64,000 bases of DNA from Usitatibacter sp035624355 (GCA_035624355.1 DASPRQ010000027.1:17845-81844), one strand, 5' to 3'; positions 8,991-19,776 are shown, counted from the stretch's first letter. The notes: generated by a model from the sequence alone, not told the origin. Translations and numbers: made by a program.

Positions 8991-10159
8991 GGGCCGCCCC
9001 GTCCCCCGCGCAGGTCGAGCAGGCGGAAGGCGTGCACCGGCCGCTTGAAGCCGTGCAGCGCCACCTCCCCCAGATCGTCGGCGAGCGCGAGGCCCTCGAC
9101 CTCCGTGTACACCCGGCGCGACACGAGGATGTTGCCGGCCTCGGCGAGGTCGCACAGGCGGTTGGCGAGGTTGGTCACGTTGCCGATGGCGCCGTAATCG
9201 ATGCGGCCCTCGAAGCCGATGGCGCCCACCGTGGCGTAGCCCTGCGCGATGCCGATGCCCAGGCCCAGGTCGTAGCCGCGGCGCTTCCACTGCGCGGCGA
9301 GCTTGAGCGCGTCCTCCTGCATCGCGAAGGCCATCTCCACGGCGCGGCGCGCCGGCATCTGGATCGGCAGCGGGTCGTTGAAGAAGACCATGAGCCCGTC
9401 GCCGGTGAAGCGCTCGAGCGTGCCCTGGTACTCGAGCACCCGCGCGCCCATCGCGCCGTGGAACTCGGAGAGCGCCGCCATCACCTCCTCGGGCTCGGCG
9501 CTCTCGGCGAAGGCCGTGAAGCCGCGCAGGTCGAGGAAGACCACGGTGATCTCGCGCCGGTGGCTCTCGAGCGGATCGTCGGCGCCGCCGGCGAGGATCA
9601 GCTCGGCGAGCTGGGGCGAGAAGAAGCGCTTCAGGCGCTGCAGCTTCGCGACGTGCGCCACCTGCTCGGCCACGCGCGCCTCGAGCGTTCGGTTCCACGC
9701 CACGAGCTGGGCGGCCTGGCGCTGCACCGTCTCGTACAGGCGCCGGATGCGCAGCAGCGAGCGCACGCGCGCAAGCAGCTCCGGCGGGTTGAGGGGCTTG
9801 GAGAGGAAATCGTCGGCGCCCGCCTCCAGCCCCCGCACGCGCTCCTCGCGGTCCTCGAGCGCGGTGACCATGACGACGGGGAGCATCGCGAGCGCCGGGT
9901 CGGCGCGCACGGCGCGGCACACCTCGTAGCCGTCCATGACGGGCATGAGCACGTCGAGGAGCAGCAGGTCGGGAGCCCGCTTGCGCAGCATCTCGAGCGC
10001 GCCCGCGCCGTCGGTGGCGGCCTCGACCTCGTAGCCGTGGAAGGCGAGCAGGTCCTCGAGCAGCTTCACGTTCGCCGGGTTGTCGTCGGCCACGAGGACG
10101 CGCCCGGGGGATTCGAGGCTCGCGTCGTCGGCGGTCTGCGGATCGGCCTGGTCGTTCAC
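8987..10159 (-). CDS. Response regulator with class III adenylate/guanylate cyclase domain
   Basis: A 390-residue protein: a receiver domain (residues 20-135; phosphoacceptor Asp69 in LLLLDVLMP, Thr99, Lys121), a helical linker, and a class III nucleotide cyclase domain (about 200-375). Metal-binding aspartates are visible at Asp210 (VFLDLRGF) and Asp254 (FTGDGL), so the cyclase is probably active. Whether it makes cAMP or cGMP cannot be decided. Phosphorylation by the neighbouring kinase would control second-messenger synthesis. It overlaps its neighbours on both sides by 4 bp. Confidence 0.9.
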   Translation of the reverse strand: MNDQADPQTADDASLESPGRVLVADDNPANVKLLEDLLAFHGYEVEAATDGAGALEMLRKRAPDLLLLDVLMPVMDGYEVCRAVRADPALAMLPVVMVTALEDREERVRGLEAGADDFLSKPLNPPELLARVRSLLRIRRLYETVQRQAAQLVAWNRTLEARVAEQVAHVAKLQRLKRFFSPQLAELILAGGADDPLESHRREITVVFLDLRGFTAFAESAEPEEVMAALSEFHGAMGARVLEYQGTLERFTGDGLMVFFNDPLPIQMPARRAVEMAFAMQEDALKLAAQWKRRGYDLGLGIGIAQGYATVGAIGFEGRIDYGAIGNVTNLANRLCDLAEAGNILVSRRVYTEVEGLALADDLGEVALHGFKRPVHAFRLLDLRGGRGGP

Positions 10160-10522
10160 GGGCGGTCCCCGGCAAGGAGCCTCTCGAGGGTGTCAAGCAG
10201 CTCGCGTATGTTAACGGGTTTGCCCACGTACGCGTCGAATCCGGCCGCGAGGATGCGCCGGCGATCGGGATCCATCACGGAGGCGGTGACGGCCACCGCG
10301 GGGAAGGGCGCGCGGCCGTCGGCGCGCAGCGCCGCGAGCAGGTCGAAGCCGTTGATGCCCGGCAGCTGGATGTCGAGCAGCGCCGCGTCGGGACGCTTCG
10401 CGCTCGCCTCGAGGATGCCCAGCTCGCCGCTTTCCACGGCCGCCACCTCGTAGCCGTGCCAGCCGAGCACGTCGGTGAGCAGGCGCCGGCTCTTCTCGTC
10501 GTCCTCGACCACGAGGATGCGC

Positions 10523-10530
<8 letters not shown>
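10156..10530 (-). CDS. Single-domain response regulator
   Basis: A 124-residue stand-alone receiver domain: acidic pair EDDEK at the N-terminus, phosphoacceptor Asp53 in LLDIQLPGING, VTA switch region, and KP near residue 104. It has no output domain. It overlaps the histidine kinase stop by 8 bp and the receiver-cyclase start by 4 bp. It could be a phosphate shuttle or sink between the kinase and the receiver-cyclase, or act by protein contact as CheY does. Confidence 0.9.
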
Positions 10531-12121
<1,591 letters not shown>

Positions 12122-12216
12122 GCGCTAAGTTTGTCACGGCCCCGCGTCCGGCGCACCCGCGATTCCTACCCCCGCGGGTGGGGACGGGGGGACTCCCGCC
12201 ACCTATCCTGCGAGGC
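12122..12216. promoter_or_regulatory. Divergent promoter region between kinase operon and acyltransferase operon
   Basis: 95 bp between divergent start codons. It holds the GC palindrome CCCCCGCGGGTGGGG (about 12171-12185) and a TATCCT box at 12204-12209, 7 nt before the acyltransferase ATG at 12217. No classical lux box is visible. Shared regulation of the two arms is inferred from the layout. Confidence 0.35.
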
Positions 12217-12972
12217 ATGGAGATGCCGCCCTTCGCCGAGCGCCTGCTCGCCTGCGCCGCCACCCTCGGCCGCGGCGCCCGCGCGGGCTACCTCATGCGC
12301 CGCGCCGCCTCGAGCGAGGACTGGGCGGCCGTGAGGGCCCTGCGCCGGGCGGCCCTCGCGAGCCACGGAGACATCGCGCCGGCGGCCGGCGATTGGGAGG
12401 GCGATCGCCACGATGCGGCGCCCGGGACGCGCACCTTCCTGCTCCTCAAGGACGGGCGCCCGGTCGGCTCCACCCGCGCGAGCTGCACGACGCCCGCCGC
12501 GCCGCAGCGGCTGCCGGCGATGGACGCCTTCGAGCGGGATCTCGCCCCCATGGCGGAAGCCGGTGCGGTGGTGGAGGCAGGCCTCACGGTGGTCGATCCG
12601 GACGCGCCCGATCCGATGGCGGCGGCCTTCCATCTCTTCAAGGCCCACATGCTCGCATGCGCCTCGTGCGAGGCCGCCTGGCTCGTCGCCGCCGTGCGCG
12701 AGACCCGGATCGGCTTCTACCGGCGGGTCCTCGGCATGGAGATCCTGGGCGGCGCCGAGAAGGTCCCCGGCCTTGCGGTGCCGCGGGTGCTCATGGGACT
12801 TCGCTTCCGGGAGCGCGCGCCCGATCTCGCGAAGCGCATCCCGCTGCTCTCGTTCACCGAGCGCGACGAGCGCCGCTACGCCGCCCGCGGCGAGGTGGCC
12901 TTCGAAGCAGGGCGTTCCGCTGCCCCGGCGCGCGAGCCCCGAGGCGGGCCCGTTGCGATTCACCGAGCGTGA
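12217..12972 (+). CDS. FeeM-like N-acyltransferase (autoinducer-synthase/GNAT fold)
   Basis: A 251-residue protein resembling N-acyl amino acid synthases (FeeM) and the exosortase-associated acyltransferases, which share the fold of LuxI-type AHL synthases. Recognisable blocks: an N-terminal Arg-rich LRRAAL segment, DRHD, GRPVGSTR, LPAMDAFERD, VEAGLTVVDP, and the GNAT-like end FYRRVLGMEILG. Such enzymes transfer a fatty acyl chain from ACP to an amine. Start alternatives exist: 12217 or a second ATG at 12223. It diverges from a histidine kinase operon and is followed by a methyltransferase. No exosortase is nearby, which argues for a diffusible product. Substrate unknown. Confidence 0.7.
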   Translation: MEMPPFAERLLACAATLGRGARAGYLMRRAASSEDWAAVRALRRAALASHGDIAPAAGDWEGDRHDAAPGTRTFLLLKDGRPVGSTRASCTTPAAPQRLPAMDAFERDLAPMAEAGAVVEAGLTVVDPDAPDPMAAAFHLFKAHMLACASCEAAWLVAAVRETRIGFYRRVLGMEILGGAEKVPGLAVPRVLMGLRFRERAPDLAKRIPLLSFTERDERRYAARGEVAFEAGRSAAPAREPRGGPVAIHRA

Positions 12973-13039
12973 CCCCGGCGCCGGTCGCGTCGCCCCGCCG
13001 GAGGACGACGAAGCGACGCGGACCATCGCACGGCTCGGC

Positions 13040-13933
13040 ATGGACGACGTCCTCGAGGCCGCCCGTGCGGGCGGCCTCGACGCGGCCCTCGCGCGCCTCG
13101 TCCGGTCGCTCGCCGGGGTAAAGGCGAGCGTCGGCCCGCGGACGTGGTCGCGGGTGCTCGCGGCGGCGCGGGCCCATCCCCTGCGCGGGTTCCTCCACCT
13201 CGACCCCTTCACGCTGCGCTGCTACGCGCGCCCCGGCGGGCAGGCGGGCGACGCGGCGGCGCTCGACTACGCCCTGCGCCCCCGCGAGCTCTCGATGCCC
13301 CTTTCCGATCCGGTCGCGGCGCTGCACCAGTGCATGATCCGCGGCCAGACGGCGCGCGCGCTGCGCTATCGCCGCGACTGCCTCGCGCGCGCGATCGAGG
13401 AGGCGGCCGAGAAATGCGATCGCCCGCCCCGCATCCTCGCGGCCGGATGCGGCCACCTGCGCGAATGCGACGGCGTCCTCGCGTTCGGGACGAGGCGCAT
13501 CGGGCGCATCATCGCGCTCGATGCCGACCCCGACGCCCTCGAGCGCGTGCGACGCGACTACGCGAGCCTGCCCGTGGTCGCGCACGTGGGCTCGGTGCGC
13601 GACCTCGTGCGCGGCGCGGACGGCTTCGCGGACATGGATCTCGTGTACTGCTCCGGCCTCATGGAATCGCTGCCGCAGGAGGCCGCCGCGGCGCTCGCGC
13701 GATCGCTCTTCTCGGCGCTGCGCCCCGGCGGGACGCTCGTCGTCACGCAGTTCCTCGCGGGCCTCGCCGAGGCCGCCTTCCTCGAGGTCTACATGGACTG
13801 GCACATGACCTACCGCACGAAGGCCGAGGCGATGGCCCTGGTCGAGCCGCTCCTTCCCGAAGCGCCCCTCGGCTGCAGCTACCAGGAAAGCCCCGAGGCG
13901 ACGCTGTGCGCGATCAGCCTGCAGAGGCGCTGA
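13040..13933 (+). CDS. Class I SAM-dependent methyltransferase (PhcB-like family)
   Basis: About 297 residues with a Rossmann methyltransferase core: motif I ILAAGCGHLRE, acidic end of strand 2 ALDADPDALE, and DLVYCSGLMESLPQ. The variant GCGHLRE and the C-terminal FMDWH-like element (YMDWHMTYR) resemble methyltransferases annotated for 3-hydroxypalmitate methyl ester biosynthesis (PhcB group). That assignment is from memory of the family, not a search. The start is uncertain: ATG 13040, or a TTG at 12953 with GAGGCGGG before it, which would overlap the acyltransferase. It could esterify the carboxylate made by the upstream enzyme. Confidence 0.72.
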   Translation: MDDVLEAARAGGLDAALARLVRSLAGVKASVGPRTWSRVLAAARAHPLRGFLHLDPFTLRCYARPGGQAGDAAALDYALRPRELSMPLSDPVAALHQCMIRGQTARALRYRRDCLARAIEEAAEKCDRPPRILAAGCGHLRECDGVLAFGTRRIGRIIALDADPDALERVRRDYASLPVVAHVGSVRDLVRGADGFADMDLVYCSGLMESLPQEAAAALARSLFSALRPGGTLVVTQFLAGLAEAAFLEVYMDWHMTYRTKAEAMALVEPLLPEAPLGCSYQESPEATLCAISLQRR

Positions 13934-13949
13934 GGCGCGGCACGGCCGC

Positions 13950-15533
13950 TCAGAACCCGATCGCGCAGCCGTCCTTGCGGTGGTCGGAGGCGGCGCAGTA
14001 GCCGTCGTCGAGGCGGTAGATGAGCTGCGCGCCGCCGAACCCGAACTGCGGGCGGTCGGGCGGAACGATGCGGTGGCCGCGGCGCAGGAGCTCCTCCTTC
14101 ACGGTCGCTCCCACCGAGTCCTCCACGCTCACGGTGCAGTCCCAGTTCACGATCCAGCGCGGGGCGTCCGAGCAGGCCTGCGGGTTCTGGTTGTAGTCCA
14201 CGAGGCGCACGACCATCTGCACGTGGCCCTGGGGCTGCATCACGCCGCCCATCACGCCGAAGCTCATCACCGGCTGGCCGTCGCGCGTGAGGAAGCCCGG
14301 GATGATGGTCTGGTACGGCCGTCGGCGCGGCGCGACGCGGTTCACGTGGCCGGCCTCGAGCGTGAAGCTCGCGCCGCGGTTCTGCAGGCTGATGCCGGTG
14401 CCCGGCACCACGACGCCCGAGCCGAAGCCCATGTAGTTCGACTGGATGAACGAGAGCATCATGCCGCGCTCGTCGGCGGCCGTGAGGTAGACGGTCCCGC
14501 CGTCGCGGGGGATCGCGGCGCCCGGGGCGGACGCGCGCTTCATGTCGATCCTCTTCGCGGCCTCGGCGAGGCGCGCATCGTCGAGCATCTCCGCGGGCGT
14601 CGTGCGCATCGACTCGGGATCGGCGACCTCGCGCCACACGTCGGCGAAGGCGAGCTTCATGGCCTCGATCTGCAGGTGGAGGCTGTCGGCCGAGTCGGGC
14701 GGAAGCGAGGCCACGTCGTGGTGCCGGAGGATGCCCAGCGCGATCAGCGCGGCGATGCCCTGGCCGTTGGGCGGCATCTCGTGCAGCCGCCAGCCGCGGT
14801 AGTCGACCGAGACCGGGTCGGTCCAGTCGCACTTGTGCGCGGCGAGGTCCTCCTGCGTCATCGCGCCGTCGTCGGCGCGGCTCGCGAGCGCGATGCGCTC
14901 CGCGAGCGCGCCGCGGTAGAAGCTGTCCCCGCGGGTCGCCGCGATGTCCTCGAGCGTCTCGGCCTGCTGCGGGCAATAGAAGCGCTCTCCCGCGTAGGGC
15001 GCGCGGTCCTTGGGGAGGAACGTCCAGCAGAACTCCGAGAAGCCCTTGTAGGTCGGGGCCTGGCTCGCCCAGCTCATCGCGGTGATCGGCGAGACCATGA
15101 AGCTCTCGCGCGCATAGCGGATCGCCGGCTCGAAGAGGGCCTCGAAGGGGAGCTTCCCGTAGCGGCGCGAGAGCGCCGCCCACGCGGAAACGCATCCGGG
15201 CACGGTGACCGAGTCCCAGCCCGCCACGGGCATCGACTTGCGCGCGGCGAACCGCTCGGGCGTCCAGCCCGCGGGCGCCCGTCCCGAGGCGTTGAGTCCC
15301 ACGAGGCGCTGGCCGTCCCAGAGGATCGCGAAGGCGTCGGAGCCGATGCCGTTGGAGGTCGGCTCCACGACGGTGAGCGTGATGGCGGCGGCGAGCCCCG
15401 CGTCCACGGCGTTGCCGCCGCGCGCGAGCATCGAGAGTCCCGCTTGCGCGGCGAGCGGCTGCGAGGTCGCGACCGCGTTCTTCGCGAGAACGGGCATGCG
15501 CTGCGACCGATACGGGAAATCCCAGGAGAACAT
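13950..15533 (-). CDS. Gamma-glutamyltransferase family protein
   Basis: A 527-residue Ntn-hydrolase of the gamma-glutamyltransferase family, which is made as a precursor and cleaved at a catalytic Thr. N-terminal features SMLARGGNAVDAGLAAAITL and the autocleavage/nucleophile region DGGTVYLTAAD are visible, followed by FGSGVVVPGTGISLQNRG. Members cleave glutathione or act on other gamma-glutamyl or acyl substrates. I start at ATG 15533, because longer versions would run into the divergent dehalogenase gene and are not family-like. No convincing signal peptide is seen. It converges on the methyltransferase gene with a 16-bp gap. Confidence 0.9.
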   Translation of the reverse strand: MFSWDFPYRSQRMPVLAKNAVATSQPLAAQAGLSMLARGGNAVDAGLAAAITLTVVEPTSNGIGSDAFAILWDGQRLVGLNASGRAPAGWTPERFAARKSMPVAGWDSVTVPGCVSAWAALSRRYGKLPFEALFEPAIRYARESFMVSPITAMSWASQAPTYKGFSEFCWTFLPKDRAPYAGERFYCPQQAETLEDIAATRGDSFYRGALAERIALASRADDGAMTQEDLAAHKCDWTDPVSVDYRGWRLHEMPPNGQGIAALIALGILRHHDVASLPPDSADSLHLQIEAMKLAFADVWREVADPESMRTTPAEMLDDARLAEAAKRIDMKRASAPGAAIPRDGGTVYLTAADERGMMLSFIQSNYMGFGSGVVVPGTGISLQNRGASFTLEAGHVNRVAPRRRPYQTIIPGFLTRDGQPVMSFGVMGGVMQPQGHVQMVVRLVDYNQNPQACSDAPRWIVNWDCTVSVEDSVGATVKEELLRRGHRIVPPDRPQFGFGGAQLIYRLDDGYCAASDHRKDGCAIGF

Positions 15534-15597
15534 CGGGCGACGGATGAAAGCGGGGCGAAAGGTCCAATGGTAGCATCGCCGAAAAGGGGGAGGCTCA

Positions 15598-16272
15598 ATG
15601 GGCACGGGGGTTTCGGCGCTCGTCTTCGACGCGTACGGCACGCTCTTCGACGTGCATTCGGTGGCGCGCCTGGCCGAAACGCTCTTCCCCGGCAAGGGCG
15701 CGACGATCTCCGCGGCGTGGCGGACGAAGCAGCTCGAATACTCGTGGCTGCGCACGCTGATGGAGCGCTACGAGGACTTCAGCCGCGTGACGCGCGCCGC
15801 CCTCGACTGGGCGCTCGAATCCGCGGGCGTCGAGGCCGACGATGCGGCGCGGCGCGACCTGCTCGCGGAATACCGGCGGCTCGCCCCGTTTCCCGAGGTG
15901 GCCGGAGTGCTCGAGTCGCTCGCCCGCACGCGCCCGCTCGCCATCCTGTCCAACGGGCACCCGGAGATGCTCGACGCCGTGGTGGACCACAACGGCCTGC
16001 GCGGGCACTTCCGCGGCGGCGTGCTGAGCGTGCATCCCGCGCGGCGCTTCAAGCCCGATCCGTCGGTCTACCGCATCGCCGAGGAAGCGCTCGGCGTCCC
16101 GCGCGCGCTCATGGGCTTCGTGTCGTCGAACGGCTGGGACGCGGCGGGGGCGCGCTCCTTCGGGTTCCGCGCCTACTGGGTGAACCGCGCGGGGGCGCCG
16201 GTCGAAAGGCTCGGCGTGCGCCCCGACGCGGTGATCCGGGACTTGACCGAGCTCGAGGCCGCGCTCTCCTGA
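15598..16272 (+). CDS. (S)-2-haloacid dehalogenase (type II, HAD superfamily)
   Basis: A 224-residue L-2-haloacid dehalogenase-like protein. The nucleophile is in FDAYGTLFD, followed by the Arg of WRTKQLEYSWLR, the motif LSNGHPEML, the motif III lysine in FKPDPSVY, and SSNGWDAAGA. These are the residues of characterised enzymes that hydrolyse 2-haloalkanoates with inversion. A TAGCAT box at 15571-15576 and GGGGGAGG before the ATG mark its own promoter and ribosome site. It lies close to a gene for a haloacetate-dehalogenase-like hydrolase. Some members of this family act on other substrates, so activity is not proven. Confidence 0.9.
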   Translation: MGTGVSALVFDAYGTLFDVHSVARLAETLFPGKGATISAAWRTKQLEYSWLRTLMERYEDFSRVTRAALDWALESAGVEADDAARRDLLAEYRRLAPFPEVAGVLESLARTRPLAILSNGHPEMLDAVVDHNGLRGHFRGGVLSVHPARRFKPDPSVYRIAEEALGVPRALMGFVSSNGWDAAGARSFGFRAYWVNRAGAPVERLGVRPDAVIRDLTELEAALS

Positions 16273-16290
16273 GGGCGCGGCGGCGCGCGT

Positions 16291-17352
16291 TCACAGCGCT
16301 TCGGCGATCGCCCGGCCCACTTCCTGCGTTCCGGCGGCCCCGCCGAGGTCGCGCGTGCGCGGGCCTTCCCTGAGCACCGTCTCGATCGCGCGCACGATCG
16401 CCTGCGCCGCGTCCTCGTGGCCCAGGTGCTCGAGCATCATCGCCCCCGACCAGATCTGCCCGATGGGATTGGCGATCTTCTTCCCGTAGATGTCCGGGGC
16501 GCTTCCGTGCACGGGCTCGAAGCACGACGGGAACTCGCGCTCCGGATTGAGGTTCGCCGAGGGCGCGATGCCGATGGTGCCGGTGCACGCGGGGCCCAGG
16601 TCGGAGAGGATGTCGCCGAAGAGGTTCGAGCCCACGACGACGTCGAACCAGTCGGGGTGCTGCACGAAGTGCGCGGTGAGGATGTCGATGTGGTACTGGG
16701 AAGTCTTCACGTCCGGGTATTCCGCGGAGATCGCGCGGAAGCGCTCGTCCCAGAACGGCATCGTGATGGAGATGCCGTTCGACTTGGTGGCCGAGGTCAC
16801 GTGCTTCCTCGCGCGCGTCCTCGCGAGCTCGAAGGCGTAGCGCATGATGCGGTCGGTCCCGCGCTTCGAGAAGATCGAAAGCTGGGTGGCGAGCTCGTTC
16901 TCCGTGCCCGAGTACATGCGGCCGCCCGCGTTCGAGTACTCGCCCTCGTTGTTCTCGCGCACCACCCAGAAGTCGATGTCGCCGGGCTTGCGGCCGGCGA
17001 GCGGGCTCGCGACACCCGGCATGAGGCGCACGGGCCGCAGGTTCACGTAGAGCTGGAACTCCCTCCGGATCGGGATGAGCAGCCCCCAGAGCGACACGTG
17101 GTCCGGCACGCCCGGAAATCCCACGGCGCCGAGGAAGATCGCGTCGTGGGCGCGGATCTGCGCGAGGCCGTCCTCGGGCATCATCCGCCCGTGCCTCCGG
17201 TAGTACTCGCAACTCCACGGCTTCTCGTCCCAGGCGAGCGCGAAGCCGAACTTGCGCGCGGCCGCCTCGAGCACGCGCTGCCCCTCGGGCACGACCTCCT
17301 TGCCGATGCCGTCGCCGGCGATCACCGCGATGCGATGGGTGGGGTTCGTCAT
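16291..17352 (-). CDS. Tartrate dehydrogenase / D-malate-type decarboxylating dehydrogenase
   Basis: A 353-residue NAD-dependent beta-decarboxylating dehydrogenase of the isopropylmalate/isocitrate family. Visible: GDGIGKEVVPEG, the VRENNEGEYS loop typical of tartrate/D-malate enzymes (not the LeuB version), the YHIDILTAHFVQ segment and metal-binding GSNLFGDILSDL. The substrate is probably tartrate or D-malate; leuB is less likely because leuCD are not nearby. Its ATG overlaps the stop of the alpha/beta hydrolase gene, making it the third gene of an acyl-CoA ligase, hydrolase, dehydrogenase operon. Confidence 0.88.
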   Translation of the reverse strand: MTNPTHRIAVIAGDGIGKEVVPEGQRVLEAAARKFGFALAWDEKPWSCEYYRRHGRMMPEDGLAQIRAHDAIFLGAVGFPGVPDHVSLWGLLIPIRREFQLYVNLRPVRLMPGVASPLAGRKPGDIDFWVVRENNEGEYSNAGGRMYSGTENELATQLSIFSKRGTDRIMRYAFELARTRARKHVTSATKSNGISITMPFWDERFRAISAEYPDVKTSQYHIDILTAHFVQHPDWFDVVVGSNLFGDILSDLGPACTGTIGIAPSANLNPEREFPSCFEPVHGSAPDIYGKKIANPIGQIWSGAMMLEHLGHEDAAQAIVRAIETVLREGPRTRDLGGAAGTQEVGRAIAEAL

Positions 17353-18239
17353 CGGAAGAATTCCTCCAGCTCCCCGGCCACGAGGTCGGGGACCTCCTCG
17401 GGAAGATAATGCCCCGCGGGCAGGGCCCGGCCGCGCACGTCGTCGGCGACGCGGCGCCATTCGTCGAGGGGCTCGAAGCAGCGCTCGACCACGCCCTTCG
17501 CGCCCCAGAGCGCGAGCAGCGGGCAGCGCACGCGGCGCCCCGCGTCGCGATCCGCGCGGTCGTGCTCGAGGTCGATGGAGGCGGCCGCGCGGTAGTCCTC
17601 GCAGCTCGCGTGCACCATGCCGGGCGTGAAGCAGCGCACGTACTCCGCCCACGCCTCGGGCGCGAAGGGAGCGAGCCCCGCGCTGCCCGATCCCATCTTC
17701 GCGGGCAGGATGCAGTCGATGGCGTTGCCGATCATCCGCTCGGGAACGGGCGCGGGCAGGATGAGGAAGAACCAGTGCCAGTAGGCGCGCGCGAACGCCT
17801 CGTCGGTCTGCTCGTACATCGCGAGCGTGGGCGCGATGTCGAGCACCGCGACCTTCTCCACGCGATCGGGATGGTCGACGCAGAGGCGATGCGCGACGCG
17901 CCCCCCGCGGTCGTGGCCGGCGAGGAAGAAGCGCCCATGGCCGAGGGACGCCATCAGCTCCACCTGGTCGGCAGCCATCGCGCGCTTGGAATACGTCGCG
18001 TGGTCCGGGGTGGCCGCGGGCTTGCCCGAGTCGCCGTAGCCGCGCAGGTCGGAGGCGACCAGGTTGAAGCGCTGCGCGAGGCGGGGCGCGATCTTGTGCC
18101 AGATGGCGTGCGTCTGCGGGTAGCCATGCAGCAGCAGGAGGGCCGGCGCGTCGCGCCGCGGCCCCACCACGGCGTGGATGTCGGCGCCGGAGGTGCGCAC
18201 GAGATGCGAGGTGAATCCGGGAAAGAGCATGGCCGTCAT
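17349..18239 (-). CDS. Alpha/beta hydrolase, haloacetate dehalogenase-like
   Basis: A 296-residue alpha/beta hydrolase. It has the oxyanion motif LLLHGYPQTHAIWHK, the nucleophile elbow GHDRGGRVAHR (Asp nucleophile, as in fluoroacetate/haloacetate dehalogenases and epoxide hydrolases) and a C-terminal catalytic His in GHYLPEE. The stretch YWHWFFLI matches the halide-binding Trp region of fluoroacetate dehalogenases. It is therefore probably a dehalogenase acting on C2 haloacids, though epoxide hydrolase activity remains possible. The ATG at 18239 overlaps the acyl-CoA ligase stop; a second in-frame ATG at 18230 is an alternative. Confidence 0.85.
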   Translation of the reverse strand: MTAMLFPGFTSHLVRTSGADIHAVVGPRRDAPALLLLHGYPQTHAIWHKIAPRLAQRFNLVASDLRGYGDSGKPAATPDHATYSKRAMAADQVELMASLGHGRFFLAGHDRGGRVAHRLCVDHPDRVEKVAVLDIAPTLAMYEQTDEAFARAYWHWFFLILPAPVPERMIGNAIDCILPAKMGSGSAGLAPFAPEAWAEYVRCFTPGMVHASCEDYRAAASIDLEHDRADRDAGRRVRCPLLALWGAKGVVERCFEPLDEWRRVADDVRGRALPAGHYLPEEVPDLVAGELEEFFR

Positions 18240-19708
18240 CGTAGTGCGCCGGCGGGGTCCGCGGCGAGCGCCGCGCGCAACTCGCCTTTCACCACCTTGC
18301 CGTAGTTGTTCTTGGGCAGGCTCGCCACGAACCGGTACTCGCGGGGGCGCTTGAAGCGCGCGATGTGCTCGAGGCAGAGGCGGTCGAGCTCGGCCGGATC
18401 GGGGGCAGCGCCACGGGCCACGACGAACGCGACGACCGATTCGCCCCACTCGGGATCGGGGCGACCCACCACCGCCGCTTCCGCCACGGCCGCGTGGCGC
18501 AGCAGCACCTCCTCCACCTCGCGCGGATAGATGTTCGAGCCGCCGCTCACGATGAGGTCCTTGCTGCGGTCCCGCAGGGTGAGGAAGCCGTCCTCGTCGA
18601 AGGCGCCCAGGTCGCCGGTCCACAACCAGCCGTCCCGCAGCGCGGCCGCGGTGGCGGCGGGGTTGCGCCAGTAGCCCGACATGACGACGTCGCCGCGCAC
18701 GCACACCTCGCCGACCTCGCCGGCGGGAAGGGCGCGCCCCCCGGGATCGCGCACCGTGACCTCCACCACCGCCTGCGGAAGCCCCACCGAGGCGAGGCGC
18801 TCGCGATGGCGCGGATGCGCGCGGTCGGCATGGTGGCGCTTCGTGAGCGCCGTGATCGTCATGGGGCTCTCGCCCTGGCCGTAGATCTGCGCGAGGCGCT
18901 CGCCCAGGGCGCGCGTGGCGAGCTCGAGGTCGGAGAGGTACATCGGGCCGCCGCCGTAGACGAGCGTCTGCAATCCGGCGGCGCGCGCCCCTGAGGCCGC
19001 CGCGGCCTCCGCGAGGCGCTTGACCATCGTGGGCGCGGCGAAGAGCGAGACGCGCGCGTGGGCGTCGAGCAGCTCCAGCACCTCGCGCGCGTCGAAGCCG
19101 CCCGATTCCGGAACGACCTGCGCGGCGACCTTCACGAGGTGCGTGAACGTGTAGAGCCCCGAGCCGTGGGACATGGGAGCGGCGTGCAGGAGGCGCCCCT
19201 CGCGCGCCACTTCGTCCACGTCGCAGAAGTAGCCGAGCGTCATCTGCGCGAGGTTGCGGTGCGAGAGCATCGCGCCCTTGGGCCGCCCCGTCGTGCCGCT
19301 CGTATAGAAGAGCCAGGCGAGCGAGGCGGGGTCCGTCTCGGCGCGCTCCATGGGCTCGGCCGCGGCGATCTCGGCGAGCTGCGCCGGATCCTCGATCACG
19401 AGGCGGGCGCCGGAGTCCTCGACGATGTAGGCGACCTCCTTCGGGTGCAGCTTCGCGTTCACGGGCACGGCGGCGAGCCCCGCCCACCAGATGGCGTACA
19501 GCGCCTCGAGGTACTCGGGGGCGTTGCGCATCGCGATCGCCACGCGCTCGCCCGGGGCGAGGCCCGCCCGCACGCGCAGCCCCGCGGCGAGCCGCGCCAC
19601 GCGTCCCGCGAGCTCGCCGTAGCGGGCCCATTCGGAGCGCCCGAGCAGGATCGCCGCCCCCGACGGATCGGAGCGGGCGGCGCGCTCGAGCCAGGCCGCG
19701 ACGTTCAT
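18236..19708 (-). CDS. AMP-binding acyl-CoA ligase
   Basis: A 490-residue ANL-superfamily adenylating enzyme. P-loop YTSGTTGRPKGAMLSH, the adenine-binding block IYGQGESPMT, WTGDLGAFDEDGFL, and the hinge/catalytic Lys near the C-terminus (KNNYGKVVKGEL) are all present. It should activate a carboxylic acid, probably medium- or long-chain or branched, to its CoA thioester via an acyl-adenylate. It is the first gene of a tightly overlapping operon with a dehalogenase-like hydrolase and a tartrate-dehydrogenase-like enzyme. The start is taken at ATG 19708; an upstream GTG-type option at 19726 lacks support. Confidence 0.9.
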   Translation of the reverse strand: MNVAAWLERAARSDPSGAAILLGRSEWARYGELAGRVARLAAGLRVRAGLAPGERVAIAMRNAPEYLEALYAIWWAGLAAVPVNAKLHPKEVAYIVEDSGARLVIEDPAQLAEIAAAEPMERAETDPASLAWLFYTSGTTGRPKGAMLSHRNLAQMTLGYFCDVDEVAREGRLLHAAPMSHGSGLYTFTHLVKVAAQVVPESGGFDAREVLELLDAHARVSLFAAPTMVKRLAEAAAASGARAAGLQTLVYGGGPMYLSDLELATRALGERLAQIYGQGESPMTITALTKRHHADRAHPRHRERLASVGLPQAVVEVTVRDPGGRALPAGEVGEVCVRGDVVMSGYWRNPAATAAALRDGWLWTGDLGAFDEDGFLTLRDRSKDLIVSGGSNIYPREVEEVLLRHAAVAEAAVVGRPDPEWGESVVAFVVARGAAPDPAELDRLCLEHIARFKRPREYRFVASLPKNNYGKVVKGELRAALAADPAGALR

Positions 19709-19776
19709 GGAGCGATTCTGCCTCATGCGCGCCGTGGCCGTAGAATGCGCTTTTTCGCTCCCGCCCCAGCCGCGCC

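Noticed and set aside
16291..17352. LeuB, 3-isopropylmalate dehydrogenase
   Set aside because: The loop sequence VRENNEGEYS and the context with acyl-CoA ligase and hydrolase fit tartrate/D-malate dehydrogenases better.
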